Source: Microbacterium testaceum (GTDB lineage: Bacteria > Actinomycetota > Actinomycetes > Actinomycetales > Microbacteriaceae). From it: a stretch of 64,000 nucleotides of DNA. Made by a program: the position numbers and the translations under genes. Positions 35,584 through 46,938 of the stretch are shown piece by piece (position 1 is the first letter of the stretch; each line of letters starts with the position of its first letter). The notes beneath the pieces are model-generated. The model was given only the letters and a program-made list of their open reading frames with translations, made no database searches and had not been told where the DNA came from. The stretch lies in contig NZ_LDRT01000021.1 of the NCBI RefSeq assembly GCF_001476655.1, positions 21,795 through 85,794 of the forward strand, in the 5' to 3' direction.

Positions 35584-36186
35584 ATGCCACGCCAGACGTT
35601 CCGCTCGACGTTCACCCGCATCCTGTGCGTCACCGCCTGGGCGATCATCGCCGCGGTCGGGATCGGTCTTCTCGTGGTCCCGGGAGCTTCCGAAGCGCCC
35701 GTCCTGGTGATCATCGGCGCCCTGGGTGCCGCGGCGGCCGTCACGGCCGTGCTCTGGTCTCCGTCGATCTCCGTCGACGACGAGGCCGCGCAGGTCGACA
35801 ACATCGCTCTCCGCTACCGCGTGCCCTGGGCCGCGCTGATCCATGTCGACACCCGTTACGCCCTTCAGCTGCACACGCCCGGACGCCGCATCGGCGTGAC
35901 CGCCGCACCGGTGCCGGGCGCGGCCGGATCGCTCCGCGCGATGCGCGCTCACCGACGCAGCGAAGGCGTGACCGCACCGAACACCCGCCCGGGCGAACTG
36001 CCCGGGACGGATTCCGGCAACGCCGCGGAGATGGTCCGCACGCGCTGGCACGCTCTGCGCGATGCCGGTCGCGTGGAGGCCGGCATCGCCGAATCGGTTC
36101 CGGTGACCGTGACCCCGCGCGTCGACAACCTGCTGCTGCTGATCGCGGGTATCGCCGGAATGGTGCTGGCCGTGGTGCTGGCCTGA
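35584..36186 (+). CDS. PH-like domain membrane protein
   Basis: 200 aa. Two N-terminal membrane helices (VTAWAIIAAVGIGLLVV; VLVIIGALGAAAAVTAVLW), then a PH-like cytosolic domain starting ISVDDEAAQVDNIALRYRV and PWAALIHVDTRYALQLHTPG, and a last membrane helix (LLLLIAGIAGMVLAVVLA). The middle pattern matches the actinobacterial bacterial-PH (low molecular weight antigen 6-like) family. Function unknown. AAGAAT lies 6 nt before the ATG, and a GGAGG abuts it. It reads against the oligopeptide genes on both sides. Confidence 0.75.
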   Translation: MPRQTFRSTFTRILCVTAWAIIAAVGIGLLVVPGASEAPVLVIIGALGAAAAVTAVLWSPSISVDDEAAQVDNIALRYRVPWAALIHVDTRYALQLHTPGRRIGVTAAPVPGAAGSLRAMRAHRRSEGVTAPNTRPGELPGTDSGNAAEMVRTRWHALRDAGRVEAGIAESVPVTVTPRVDNLLLLIAGIAGMVLAVVLA

Positions 36187-36206
36187 CACCCGCCGAGAGA
36201 CGGCCG

Positions 36207-37256
36207 TCATGACGACGGCGTCTCCGGGTGGACCCGTGCCTGCGTGCTGGCAGGAGCCGTCGTCGACGACGCCGGCTGCTCCTTCGTGCGCCGCAGCGAG
36301 AACCGCTTCTGACGCGGGTCGAAGGCGTCGCGCAGACCGTCGCCGACGAAGTTCACGAGAACGGCGAGCAGCACGATGAAGACAGCGGGCCACCAGAACA
36401 GCCACGGCCGCGTCTGGAACGCCGACTGGTTGTCGGAGATGATCAGGCCCAGCGACACGTCGGGCGGCCGCACGCCGAGCTGCAGGTAGCTCAGCGCCGT
36501 CTCGAGGAGGATCGCGGATGCCGCGAGCAACGTCGCCGCGACGATGACCACGCCGATCGCGTTCGGCAGGATGTGCTTGAAGATGATGCGTGCGTCGCTG
36601 GCACCCGCGACCCGAGCGGCCTCGACGAACTCGCGCTCGCGCAGGGAGAGGAACTCGGCGCGCACGAGGCGCGCGATGGTCGTCCACGAGATCATCGCGA
36701 GGAAGAACGCCAGCGGGATGACACCCAGACCACCCGTGGCGCGGCCGACGACCGCACCGATCACGATGATCGGGATGACGATGAAGACGTCGGTGATGCG
36801 CATGAGCACGGAGTCCACCCAGCCGCGGTAGTACCCGGCGAGAGCACCGATCACGGTGCCGACGGCCGTGCCCACGAAGCTGATCACGATCATGACGAGG
36901 ATCGAGTTCTGGATGCCGCGCATGGTCATCGCGAAGTAGTCGATGCCGATGCGGTCCTGACCGAACGGGTGTTCTCCGACCGAGAACGGCCACAGCGAGA
37001 GCGTGGGTGCTCCCCCGTCGTTCTGCGGGTTCAGGGAAGTGTAGTCGTACTTCCACCATCCCGGGATCGGGCCGAGACCGATCGCGGAGATCGAGAAGAC
37101 GGCGACGAGGACGAACAGGATGCCGGAGACAACGGCGACCTTGTTCGCGAGGAAGCGCCGGAGGATGAGCCGCCCCTGGCTCACCCCGACCGTGTTCCGT
37201 TCGTCGGCGGGAGCCGGCGCGTCGACGTTGGCCGGTTCGGGAAGCATCTGGGTCAT
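36207..37256 (-). CDS. Oligopeptide ABC permease OppC-type
   Basis: 349 aa, six membrane helices. The N-terminus carries the OppC_N segment (RLILRRFLANKVAVVSGILF), and the coupling EAA loop reads EFVEAARVAGASDARIIFKH. HPFGQDRIGIDYF is the typical extracytoplasmic GxDxxGRD-like motif. Works with OppB and the fused ATPase to import peptides. It starts 31 nt downstream of the oppB stop; the C-terminus is a Ser/Thr/Ala-rich tail. Confidence 0.92.
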   Translation of the reverse strand: MTQMLPEPANVDAPAPADERNTVGVSQGRLILRRFLANKVAVVSGILFVLVAVFSISAIGLGPIPGWWKYDYTSLNPQNDGGAPTLSLWPFSVGEHPFGQDRIGIDYFAMTMRGIQNSILVMIVISFVGTAVGTVIGALAGYYRGWVDSVLMRITDVFIVIPIIVIGAVVGRATGGLGVIPLAFFLAMISWTTIARLVRAEFLSLREREFVEAARVAGASDARIIFKHILPNAIGVVIVAATLLAASAILLETALSYLQLGVRPPDVSLGLIISDNQSAFQTRPWLFWWPAVFIVLLAVLVNFVGDGLRDAFDPRQKRFSLRRTKEQPASSTTAPASTQARVHPETPSS

Positions 37257-37287
37257 CGGAGGACCTCCGGGATTCGGACGGCGGCGA

Positions 37288-38832
37288 TCATGCGACCACT
37301 CGCACGCGCGGGTCGAGCGTGGCGTAGGCGAGATCAGCCAAGAAGTTGAAGACGATCGCGGTGATCGCGATGACGATGAAGTAGCCCATCACGGGATTCA
37401 CGTCGACGCGCTGAATCGATGTCACGAACAGCTGCCCCATTCCGGAGATCGCGAACACCTTCTCCGTGATGACAGCACCGCCGAGGAGCGCGCCGACGTC
37501 GGTCGCGACCAGGGTGACGATCGGGATGAGCATGTTGCGCAGTCCGTGGCGCAGGATCACCGTGCGCTCGGGCAGGCCCTTGGCCCGCGCCGTGCGGATG
37601 TAGTCCTGGTTCATCACCTCGAGCATTCCGGCGCGCGCGTAACGCGTGTACCCGGCGAACGAGATGAGCAGCAGCGAGATCGTCGGAAGCAGGAGGTGGG
37701 TGAACGTGTCGATCCCGCTGATCCACATGTCGCCGGAGAACCCCGGAGTGTTCGCACCGACGGTCGCGATCGGACGACCGTTGATCCGGGGGTTGCTCAC
37801 GTACTGGGGCCAGGACTGCATGTACCGGTCGAGGACCACGAGCGCACCGGAGAGGAACGCCACCAACGCACCGATGCGCGCGGCCATTCCGCGGTCGGGG
37901 GCGCCCAGGAGATAGCCCGAGACGACACCGACCACGACGGCGACGACCCCGAGGATGATGATCGTGTTGAACGTCGAGATGTCGAACAGGCCCTGCAGGG
38001 CGAAGTAGCACGCGTAGGCGATCGCGCCGTTCAGCGCGGCGACGATGAGCGCACGGCGGTTCTGCAGACCCGCGATGAGGGCGGTCGTGATCACCACGAC
38101 CCCGCCGATCAGCAGAAGGAGCCCGACGGGCCCGAGGCCCGGGTTGCGGAACCAGTCCGTGACGTTGAAGTACACGAGCAGGGCGACGGTCGCCAGACCG
38201 GCGACAGCGCCGACGATCACGCGACGACGCGCGTCACCGCCGATCATGGCCTGCCAGATGATGGCGGTGATGACGGCCAACAGGGCGATCAGCCAGATCG
38301 GAATGGCCGTGGCCGATTCCAGGAAACTGTTGAAGCCCAGCGCCATGAACTCCTTCAGGAGCACCGCGACGAGGAAGGACGGCAGCGAGAACAGGAAGAA
38401 GCTCAGCAGAGTGATGCCGAAGTCGAATCCGCTGTGCTGACGCAGTGCGGAGACGACGCCGACCACGATGCCGAGGACGATGGCCAGCACGAACGACGCC
38501 GTCACGAGCTGGAGAGTGGAACCGATGGCGGTCGGCAGGATGTCGAGCACGGCCGCGTTCGAGACGGTGAGGCCGAGGTTGCACGCACCCGTGAAGGGAA
38601 CGAGGCAGCCGGCGGCCCCGCCCAGCCAGAGGAAGTAACGCAGGGGCACCGGGACGTTCAGGTCGAGCGCCGCGACGCGCGCGGCGATGAGCTGGTCACG
38701 GTTTGTGGCGGAGCTGTCGCGCAGGTCCTGCAGCGGGTCGCCGGAGTTGGCGGCCAGAACGTACATGATGAATGACGCTGCGAGCAGAACCAGGATCGAG
38801 ACGGCGATGCGCCTGAGAATGAATCCGACCAT
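37288..38832 (-). CDS. Oligopeptide ABC permease OppB-type with large membrane insertion
   Basis: 514 aa, far longer than the usual 305-340. The N-terminus (VGFILRRIAVSILVLLAASF) and the C-terminal EAA loop (QDYIRTARAKGLPERTVILR) are standard. Between the PSFLVAVLL helix (about 150-170) and the ISGIDTFTHLLLPT segment (about 371) is an extra region of about 180 residues with six hydrophobic segments. I chose ATG 38832, where the family begins; 12 in-frame residues precede it. It follows the binding-protein gene after a hairpin and is followed by oppC. Confidence 0.9.
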   Translation of the reverse strand: MVGFILRRIAVSILVLLAASFIMYVLAANSGDPLQDLRDSSATNRDQLIAARVAALDLNVPVPLRYFLWLGGAAGCLVPFTGACNLGLTVSNAAVLDILPTAIGSTLQLVTASFVLAIVLGIVVGVVSALRQHSGFDFGITLLSFFLFSLPSFLVAVLLKEFMALGFNSFLESATAIPIWLIALLAVITAIIWQAMIGGDARRRVIVGAVAGLATVALLVYFNVTDWFRNPGLGPVGLLLLIGGVVVITTALIAGLQNRRALIVAALNGAIAYACYFALQGLFDISTFNTIIILGVVAVVVGVVSGYLLGAPDRGMAARIGALVAFLSGALVVLDRYMQSWPQYVSNPRINGRPIATVGANTPGFSGDMWISGIDTFTHLLLPTISLLLISFAGYTRYARAGMLEVMNQDYIRTARAKGLPERTVILRHGLRNMLIPIVTLVATDVGALLGGAVITEKVFAISGMGQLFVTSIQRVDVNPVMGYFIVIAITAIVFNFLADLAYATLDPRVRVVA

Positions 38833-38931
38833 CGCGGGAGGTCTTCTTTCGATCGGGTGGAAAGGCACCTGTAGGTGCCCAGGAAAGGATAGTCGCGTGC
38901 GGTCCGGGTTCGGCGCACGCGCGCAGACGAA

Positions 38932-38967
38932 GCGAGGCGCCGGAGTCGGGCGACTCCGGCGCCTCGC
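38932..38967 (-). terminator. Hairpin after the oligopeptide binding-protein gene
   Basis: GCGAGGCGCCGGAGTC is a perfect 16-bp inverted match of GACTCCGGCGCCTCGC around a GGGC loop. It lies between the binding-protein stop and oppB and can attenuate permease expression relative to binding protein, a common arrangement for ABC importers. Confidence 0.85.
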
Positions 38968-38984
38968 GGGGGATCAACGGGTTA

Positions 38985-40778
38985 TCAACCCGCCAGCGTC
39001 CACTCCTGCGCGTTCCACACGATGCCCGTCTGGCCACCGAAGTAGTCGATGCCCTGGACGGAACCGTTGTCGGCGAAGAGACCGGGCGACTGGAACAGCG
39101 GCAGACCGTAGTAGTCCTTGGCCGTCTCCGCGTCGATCTTCACCTTGATGTCAGCAAGCTTGGTGGCATCGGTCGTGACCTGGCTCTCGTCGACGAGGGT
39201 GTCGACGGTGGCGTTGCTGTAGTTGTTGTAGTTTCCGCCGCCGCCGGTCTTGAAGATCTGCGGGAGAGCGGCGTTACCGGCACCCGGCGAGACCCATCCG
39301 AAGATCGAGACGTCGTAGCTGCCGCTGCCGAGGAGCTTGCCCCAGTCGGGCGAGCCGGCGTCCACGATGTTGAAGCCGGCCTGCTGCGCCGACTGCTGGA
39401 TGGCGCGGAAGCTGTCGACACGGTTGGGGTTGTTCGTGTTGTACAGGATACGGACCGTGGGGGTCGCACCGTTCAGCAGCGTCTTGGCACCCTCGATGTC
39501 GGGTTCGGTGAACTTGTCGTACCCGCTCGCCGCGACGGCGGTCTCGTACTGGTCGCCGTCCGTGGGCAGGAAGACCTGCGAGTTCAGGACGTTGGCGTCC
39601 GGGTTCACCGGCTTGATGATCGAGTCGAGGATCTGCTGGCGCGGGATCGTCTTGAGGAACGCCTCGCGGACGTTCGCGTCGGCGAAGACGCCGCCGAAGC
39701 TCAGGTCGACGTGGTCGTACGCGAGCTGGCTGCCCGAGTGGACCGTCGCGTTGGCGTTCTTGAGCGCCGTCAGCGTGTCGGCCGAGGCCTGCGGCTGGAT
39801 CGCCTGGACCTCACCGTTCTGAAGGGCCGTGACCTGCGCGTTGGCGTCACCGATGAAGCGGATGATCAGCTGGTCGTACGAGGGCGACATCTTGCCCTTG
39901 TAGTTGGGGTTCTTGCCCAGCGTGATGCTCTGCTCGGGCGTGAAGTCGGTCACGATGAACGGACCGCTCGCGACGAGGAGGCTCGCGTCGGTCGGCATGG
40001 CCGTGACGTCGTAGCCCTTGTTCCAGAAGTCGGCCGCTGCCTTCAGGGTCGCGTTGGGGGCGACGGGCGCGTCCGGGTTGCCCTTGGGGGTGTCCTTGAG
40101 GAGCTTGACGAAGTCCTCCTCGGAGACGCCCGCCTTCTCGGCGAGCACGTGGGCGGGCTTGCCGATGGGGTTCACGAGCTCGTAGTCCACGAACGGCTTC
40201 GAGTACACGAGGGTCATCGACATGTTGTCGTCACTGATCGTCGGGAACGCGGTGCTGTCCAGACCCGCGGTGCTGCCGGCGAGGGTGAAGTACTGCGTGC
40301 CACCGTTGGTGACGGCGCCGCTCTCGTCGAGCTTCGCGTCGTCGTAGTACCCGGAGTTGATGGCCCAGTTGACGAGCATGTCATCGGCGTTGATGGGCTG
40401 GCCGTCCGACCAGGTCAGGCCCTCGTTGATCGTGTACTTGACCGTCAGCGGGTCGTCCGACACCTTCTCGTACGTGCCGAAGTCGGTGTTGTCGATGACG
40501 CTGAAGTCCTTGTCGAGGCGCTGGAAGCCACCGAGGCCGAGACCGCCGCTGACACCGGTGAGGTAACCCACCATGCCGTTGGTGTCGAGGTTGGCCTCGG
40601 GGGTGTCACCGTTGAACGAGGTGAACGCGTTGGTGGTCGCGATCGTGATGGTGCCGCCGGAGGCGGAGGATCCGCCTTCGGGTGCTGCCGTCGTGGTGCA
40701 GCCGGCGAGGGCGAGCGCCGCGACGGCGACACCTGCTCCCGCCGTCAGGGCGCGCATGCGCCGAGTCTTTTCAGACAC
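38985..40778 (-). CDS. Oligopeptide ABC transporter binding lipoprotein
   Basis: 597 aa, SBP_bac_5 family. Signal peptide with lipobox LALAGCTT at about residue 26. The peptide-binding fold shows LTVKYTINEGLTWSDGQPIN, HVLAEKAGVSEEDF and KGNPDAPVAPNATL, and a Ser/Gly-rich linker follows the lipid anchor. I chose GTG 40778 because GGAGG lies 5 nt upstream; earlier in-frame residues contain no signal. A good sigma-70 promoter lies 71 nt upstream. It is a paralogue of the binding protein at 41818. Confidence 0.93.
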   Translation of the reverse strand: MSEKTRRMRALTAGAGVAVAALALAGCTTTAAPEGGSSASGGTITIATTNAFTSFNGDTPEANLDTNGMVGYLTGVSGGLGLGGFQRLDKDFSVIDNTDFGTYEKVSDDPLTVKYTINEGLTWSDGQPINADDMLVNWAINSGYYDDAKLDESGAVTNGGTQYFTLAGSTAGLDSTAFPTISDDNMSMTLVYSKPFVDYELVNPIGKPAHVLAEKAGVSEEDFVKLLKDTPKGNPDAPVAPNATLKAAADFWNKGYDVTAMPTDASLLVASGPFIVTDFTPEQSITLGKNPNYKGKMSPSYDQLIIRFIGDANAQVTALQNGEVQAIQPQASADTLTALKNANATVHSGSQLAYDHVDLSFGGVFADANVREAFLKTIPRQQILDSIIKPVNPDANVLNSQVFLPTDGDQYETAVAASGYDKFTEPDIEGAKTLLNGATPTVRILYNTNNPNRVDSFRAIQQSAQQAGFNIVDAGSPDWGKLLGSGSYDVSIFGWVSPGAGNAALPQIFKTGGGGNYNNYSNATVDTLVDESQVTTDATKLADIKVKIDAETAKDYYGLPLFQSPGLFADNGSVQGIDYFGGQTGIVWNAQEWTLAG

Positions 40779-40848
40779 TTTGCCTCCAGTGCAAGGTTGG
40801 CGATTCCCCGCGCAGCAAACACCAGCGGGGGGAGCCGTGGATACGGAA

Positions 40849-40877
40849 ACGATAGGTAAATGCACTGCGTTGGTCAA
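40849..40877 (-). promoter_or_regulatory. Sigma-70-type promoter of the oligopeptide operon
   Basis: On the minus strand TTGACC (-35, 40877-40872) and TATCGT (-10, 40854-40849) are separated by exactly 17 nt. Transcription would give a leader of about 65 nt before the GTG at 40778. Confidence 0.6.
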
Positions 40878-40941
40878 AACTCCTGGGGAAACCGTTACAT
40901 ACCTTTAATTCGGGAACGGTTGCATGTGGCAATCTGACAAC

Positions 40942-41769
40942 ATGATCCGCGACTCGGCCTTCTACGACCCCGGGATCGAACAAGACGCCTATCGCCGTCG
41001 ACGGCTGCCGTGGGAGATCACGCTCGTCCTGTTGGTCACGGTCGGTCAGTCGGCGATCTACTCCGTCGTCTCGTTCGTCCGCGCCGCCACGCGCGCCCCG
41101 ATCTCGCAGCAGCAGACGCAGCTGAATCCCTCCCGCAGCGCGGAACCGCTGTGGGACGCGATCTACCAGTTCCTGGACATCTTCTTCTCGCTCGCCCTCG
41201 TCGCGCTCGTGGTGTACCTCCTCTGGGAGCCGGGCCTGAGCGCGTTCCGACGCATCGGACTCGACGTCCGTCGGTTCGGCGGGGACACTCTGCGAGGTGT
41301 CCTCCTGGTCGCGCTCATCGGTGTTCCCGGTATCGGCGTCTACGCGGCGGGGCGGGCGCTCGGCCAGAGCATCGCCGTCATCCCGGCACCACTCGATTCC
41401 TCGTGGTGGGTGATCGGCCTCCTGATCCTCGCCGCGCTACGAGCCGGGTTGACCGAAGAAGTGATCTTCCTCGGTTACCTCTTCGACCGCCTGCGACGAC
41501 TCGGCTGGTCATGGACGTGGGTCATCGTCTCGACCGCTCTCCTGCGCGGGAGCTACCACCTCTATCAGGGATGGCCTTCGGCGCTCGGGAACGTCGTCAT
41601 GGGCCTGGTCTTCGGGTGGTGCTATCGGCGCTGGGGCCGGGTCATGCCCCTGGTGATCGCCCACACGATCATCGACATCGTCGCGTTCGTCGGCTACCCG
41701 CTGGCCGCAGCCTGGTGGCCCGGCATCTTCACGCCGACACCGGCTCCCACCCCGACCGCCACGCCCTGA
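40942..41769 (+). CDS. CPBP-family intramembrane protease-like protein
   Basis: 275 aa, about eight membrane helices. The ABI/CPBP core shows LTEEVIFLGYLFDRLRRLG (EE motif; the usual following Arg is Leu), RGSYHLYQGW (second-motif His) and VIAHTIIDIVAFVG (HxxxD). These proteins are glutamic proteases or bacteriocin-immunity relatives. I chose the ATG at 40942, 6 nt after CAATCT; an in-frame ATG at 40924 adds six residues. It lies between the two peptide-binding-protein genes, reading against both. Confidence 0.83.
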   Translation: MIRDSAFYDPGIEQDAYRRRRLPWEITLVLLVTVGQSAIYSVVSFVRAATRAPISQQQTQLNPSRSAEPLWDAIYQFLDIFFSLALVALVVYLLWEPGLSAFRRIGLDVRRFGGDTLRGVLLVALIGVPGIGVYAAGRALGQSIAVIPAPLDSSWWVIGLLILAALRAGLTEEVIFLGYLFDRLRRLGWSWTWVIVSTALLRGSYHLYQGWPSALGNVVMGLVFGWCYRRWGRVMPLVIAHTIIDIVAFVGYPLAAAWWPGIFTPTPAPTPTATP

Positions 41770-41817
41770 GGTCGACGTGGCAGCCGGGCCTCGGCATCCG
41801 GAGGCCGGAAGCGCGAC

Positions 41818-43560
41818 TTACGGGGTGGTCACCGTCCACGCCCAGAAGGACGGCGGCACGCCATCGGGCTCGGAAGTGTAGGCGACGCCCCCGACGCCCT
41901 TGCCCACCGCGACGGCGCCGGTGCGCTCGAACAGCGGGACACCGGCGTAGGCGGTGAACAGCGAGCGGTCGATGTCCTTCGCACTGGCCAGGACGTCGAC
42001 CGGGTCCGTGTCGTTCGTGAGTTTGCGGAAGGCGCGCTGCGCGTCGGGGCCGTCGACCCCTTCGGCCAGGCGATCCCGCGAGGAGCGGTACAGGCTCTCG
42101 TCCTCCCCGACCCAGGACAGGGTGGCTTCCGCCTGCTCGCCCGCGGAGGCGGCTCGAACGGCGATCCCCGCCTTCGCCCCCATCGTCACCAGCCGCGTGA
42201 AGACGGCACTGGACACGTCGTCGGTGGAGTCGTACGAGACACGGAGGACGGCGGCGCGGTCCTCGAGCGCGGAGCGCGCGGCATCCGGATCCGCCGAGGT
42301 CCCCGGAGCGTTGTTCCCCGCCGTGAGGTCGTTGTAGAGCTGCCCCGTGGCGGGCGAGGAGAGGAAGGACTGCAGCGGACGCGCCTCGGGGCGGACTTTC
42401 TGCAGCAGCTCCTTGACGAGGGAGTCGCGGTCGAGCGACAGGGTCATGGCTTGCCGGAGGGCGGCGGGGGTGCCGTCGGCGAACCGCAACTGGAGGGTCT
42501 GAGTCGTGGGCCCGGTCGTGACCTGCACGCCCGCGTCAGTGAGGGCCGCGAGCTGCGTCGGGTCGAGGTCGCCGACATTGGCCACGTCGACCTCCCCGGC
42601 CGTCACCGCGGCGAGCTGCGCGGCGCGATCAGGGAAGAACCGAACGACGAGGCCGGTCAGACCCGGAAAGTGGGCACCCAGGTAGTCGTCGCGACGTTCG
42701 AGCGTCACGGCGTCCGCGGTCACCGCGGAGACCTTCCAGGGCCCCGCCGCCACCGCTGACGATGCGTCGGGGACTCCTCCCGCCGGTGCGTCGAACCCGG
42801 TGTTCCACGCGGCTGCAGCGGCCGCGAGGACGGGGTTCGGCGTCGCAGGGGCCGAGGGGTCACCCTTCGCCGTGGAGAGAATCGCCGAGATGAGTTGCTG
42901 AACGCTGACGCCGGCCTTCTGGGCGACGACGTGCACGGGGCGATCGAGCATCCACTGACGATTCCAGTCGGCGAACGGCTCGTCGTACACGAGGGTGAGC
43001 GTGTCCTTCGCCCGGTTGAGGGTCGGACGCTCCGTTCGGGCGTTCGGATCGGCGGGGACCGCGGTCTGGAAGTATCGCGTGCCCGAGACGATCTGTCCCT
43101 GCGCGTCGTAAGTCGCGTCGTCGAAGAAGTGCGACGAGACCGCCCATCCGAAGAGGAGGTCGTCCAAGCTCACGGGCGTCCCATCGGACCACGTGCGGTC
43201 GGGGAAGAGCTCGTAGCTGACGGTGAGGGGATCACCCTCGACACGCGTGATGCGCCCCAGCCCGTTGTTCGGCACGACCTGGAGGTCTCCGTCGAGCGAA
43301 CCGAGTCGCTCATCCAGAAGCGACGACACCGCGCGGTTCGCGGACGTCGCACCCTGCGCGGTCGCCGCGTTGAAGCTGGTGAGGGATCCGACCACGCCCA
43401 CGGTGAGACTTGTCCGCACCGGCTTCTCGGGCTCCGGGGCCGGCTCCGGCGCGGAGCAGGCGGACAGCGCGAGGGTCGCGACGATCGCCAGTGCCGTCGC
43501 GGTCAGCAGACGCCCGGAACGTGTGGTCAATCGAGGTACATGAGACTGGCCAGGGTGCAC
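41818..43560 (-). CDS. Second oligopeptide-type ABC binding lipoprotein (no cognate permease nearby)
   Basis: 580 aa, SBP_bac_5 family. Lipobox LALSACSA near residue 32, then a Pro/Glu-rich linker (PEPAPEPEKPV). It shares many blocks with the protein at 38985: TWSDGTPVSLDDLLFGWAVS versus the equivalent TWSDGQPIN region, and HVVAQKAGVSVQQL versus HVLAEKAGVSEEDF. GTG 43560 is placed 6 nt after TAAGGT; a TTG ten codons later would also leave an intact signal peptide. No permease adjoins it, so it probably feeds the OppBC-OppDF complex. Confidence 0.9.
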   Translation of the reverse strand: MHPGQSHVPRLTTRSGRLLTATALAIVATLALSACSAPEPAPEPEKPVRTSLTVGVVGSLTSFNAATAQGATSANRAVSSLLDERLGSLDGDLQVVPNNGLGRITRVEGDPLTVSYELFPDRTWSDGTPVSLDDLLFGWAVSSHFFDDATYDAQGQIVSGTRYFQTAVPADPNARTERPTLNRAKDTLTLVYDEPFADWNRQWMLDRPVHVVAQKAGVSVQQLISAILSTAKGDPSAPATPNPVLAAAAAAWNTGFDAPAGGVPDASSAVAAGPWKVSAVTADAVTLERRDDYLGAHFPGLTGLVVRFFPDRAAQLAAVTAGEVDVANVGDLDPTQLAALTDAGVQVTTGPTTQTLQLRFADGTPAALRQAMTLSLDRDSLVKELLQKVRPEARPLQSFLSSPATGQLYNDLTAGNNAPGTSADPDAARSALEDRAAVLRVSYDSTDDVSSAVFTRLVTMGAKAGIAVRAASAGEQAEATLSWVGEDESLYRSSRDRLAEGVDGPDAQRAFRKLTNDTDPVDVLASAKDIDRSLFTAYAGVPLFERTGAVAVGKGVGGVAYTSEPDGVPPSFWAWTVTTP

Positions 43561-43657
43561 AGGGGAACCTTACCCAACGCGTCCTGTGCGATTGCCTGTG
43601 CGCGCCGTGCGCGACGACGGCTCCGGATGCCGGGAGCCGCCGCCGCGGTCGGATCGA

Positions 43658-46563
<2,906 letters not shown>

Positions 46564-46567
<4 letters not shown>

Positions 46568-46938
46568 GCGGTGAGGTCCTCGTAGGCGGCGCGGTCGAGC
46601 AGGTCGCCGGGGAGCTCGCCCTCGACGCGGATCTTGATGAGCCATCCGCCGGCGAAAGGTTCGGCGTTGACCAGGGAGGGGTCGTCGACGACGGCGTCGT
46701 TCACCTCGACGACGGTTCCCGAGAGCGGCGCGTAGAGCTCACCGACCGACTTGGTCGACTCGATCTCGCCGCAGACGTCGCCCGCGGTCACCGTGGAGTC
46801 GGCGCCCGGGAGTTCGACGAACACGACGTCGCCGAGCTTGTCGGCGGCGAAGTCGGTGATCCCCACGGTGGCGATGTCGCCTTCGAGGGCGATCCACTCG
46901 TGCTCGGAGGTGTAGCTGAGGGCGGTGCGGTCGGTCAT
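46564..46938 (-). CDS. gcvH: Glycine cleavage system H protein
   Basis: 124 aa. Lipoyl carrier shuttling the aminomethyl group between P, T and L proteins. The lipoyl-domain lysine is in [20 protein letters not shown], and [20 protein letters not shown] is the conserved N-terminus. Overlaps gcvT and gcvP by 4 nt on each side. Confidence 0.97.
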
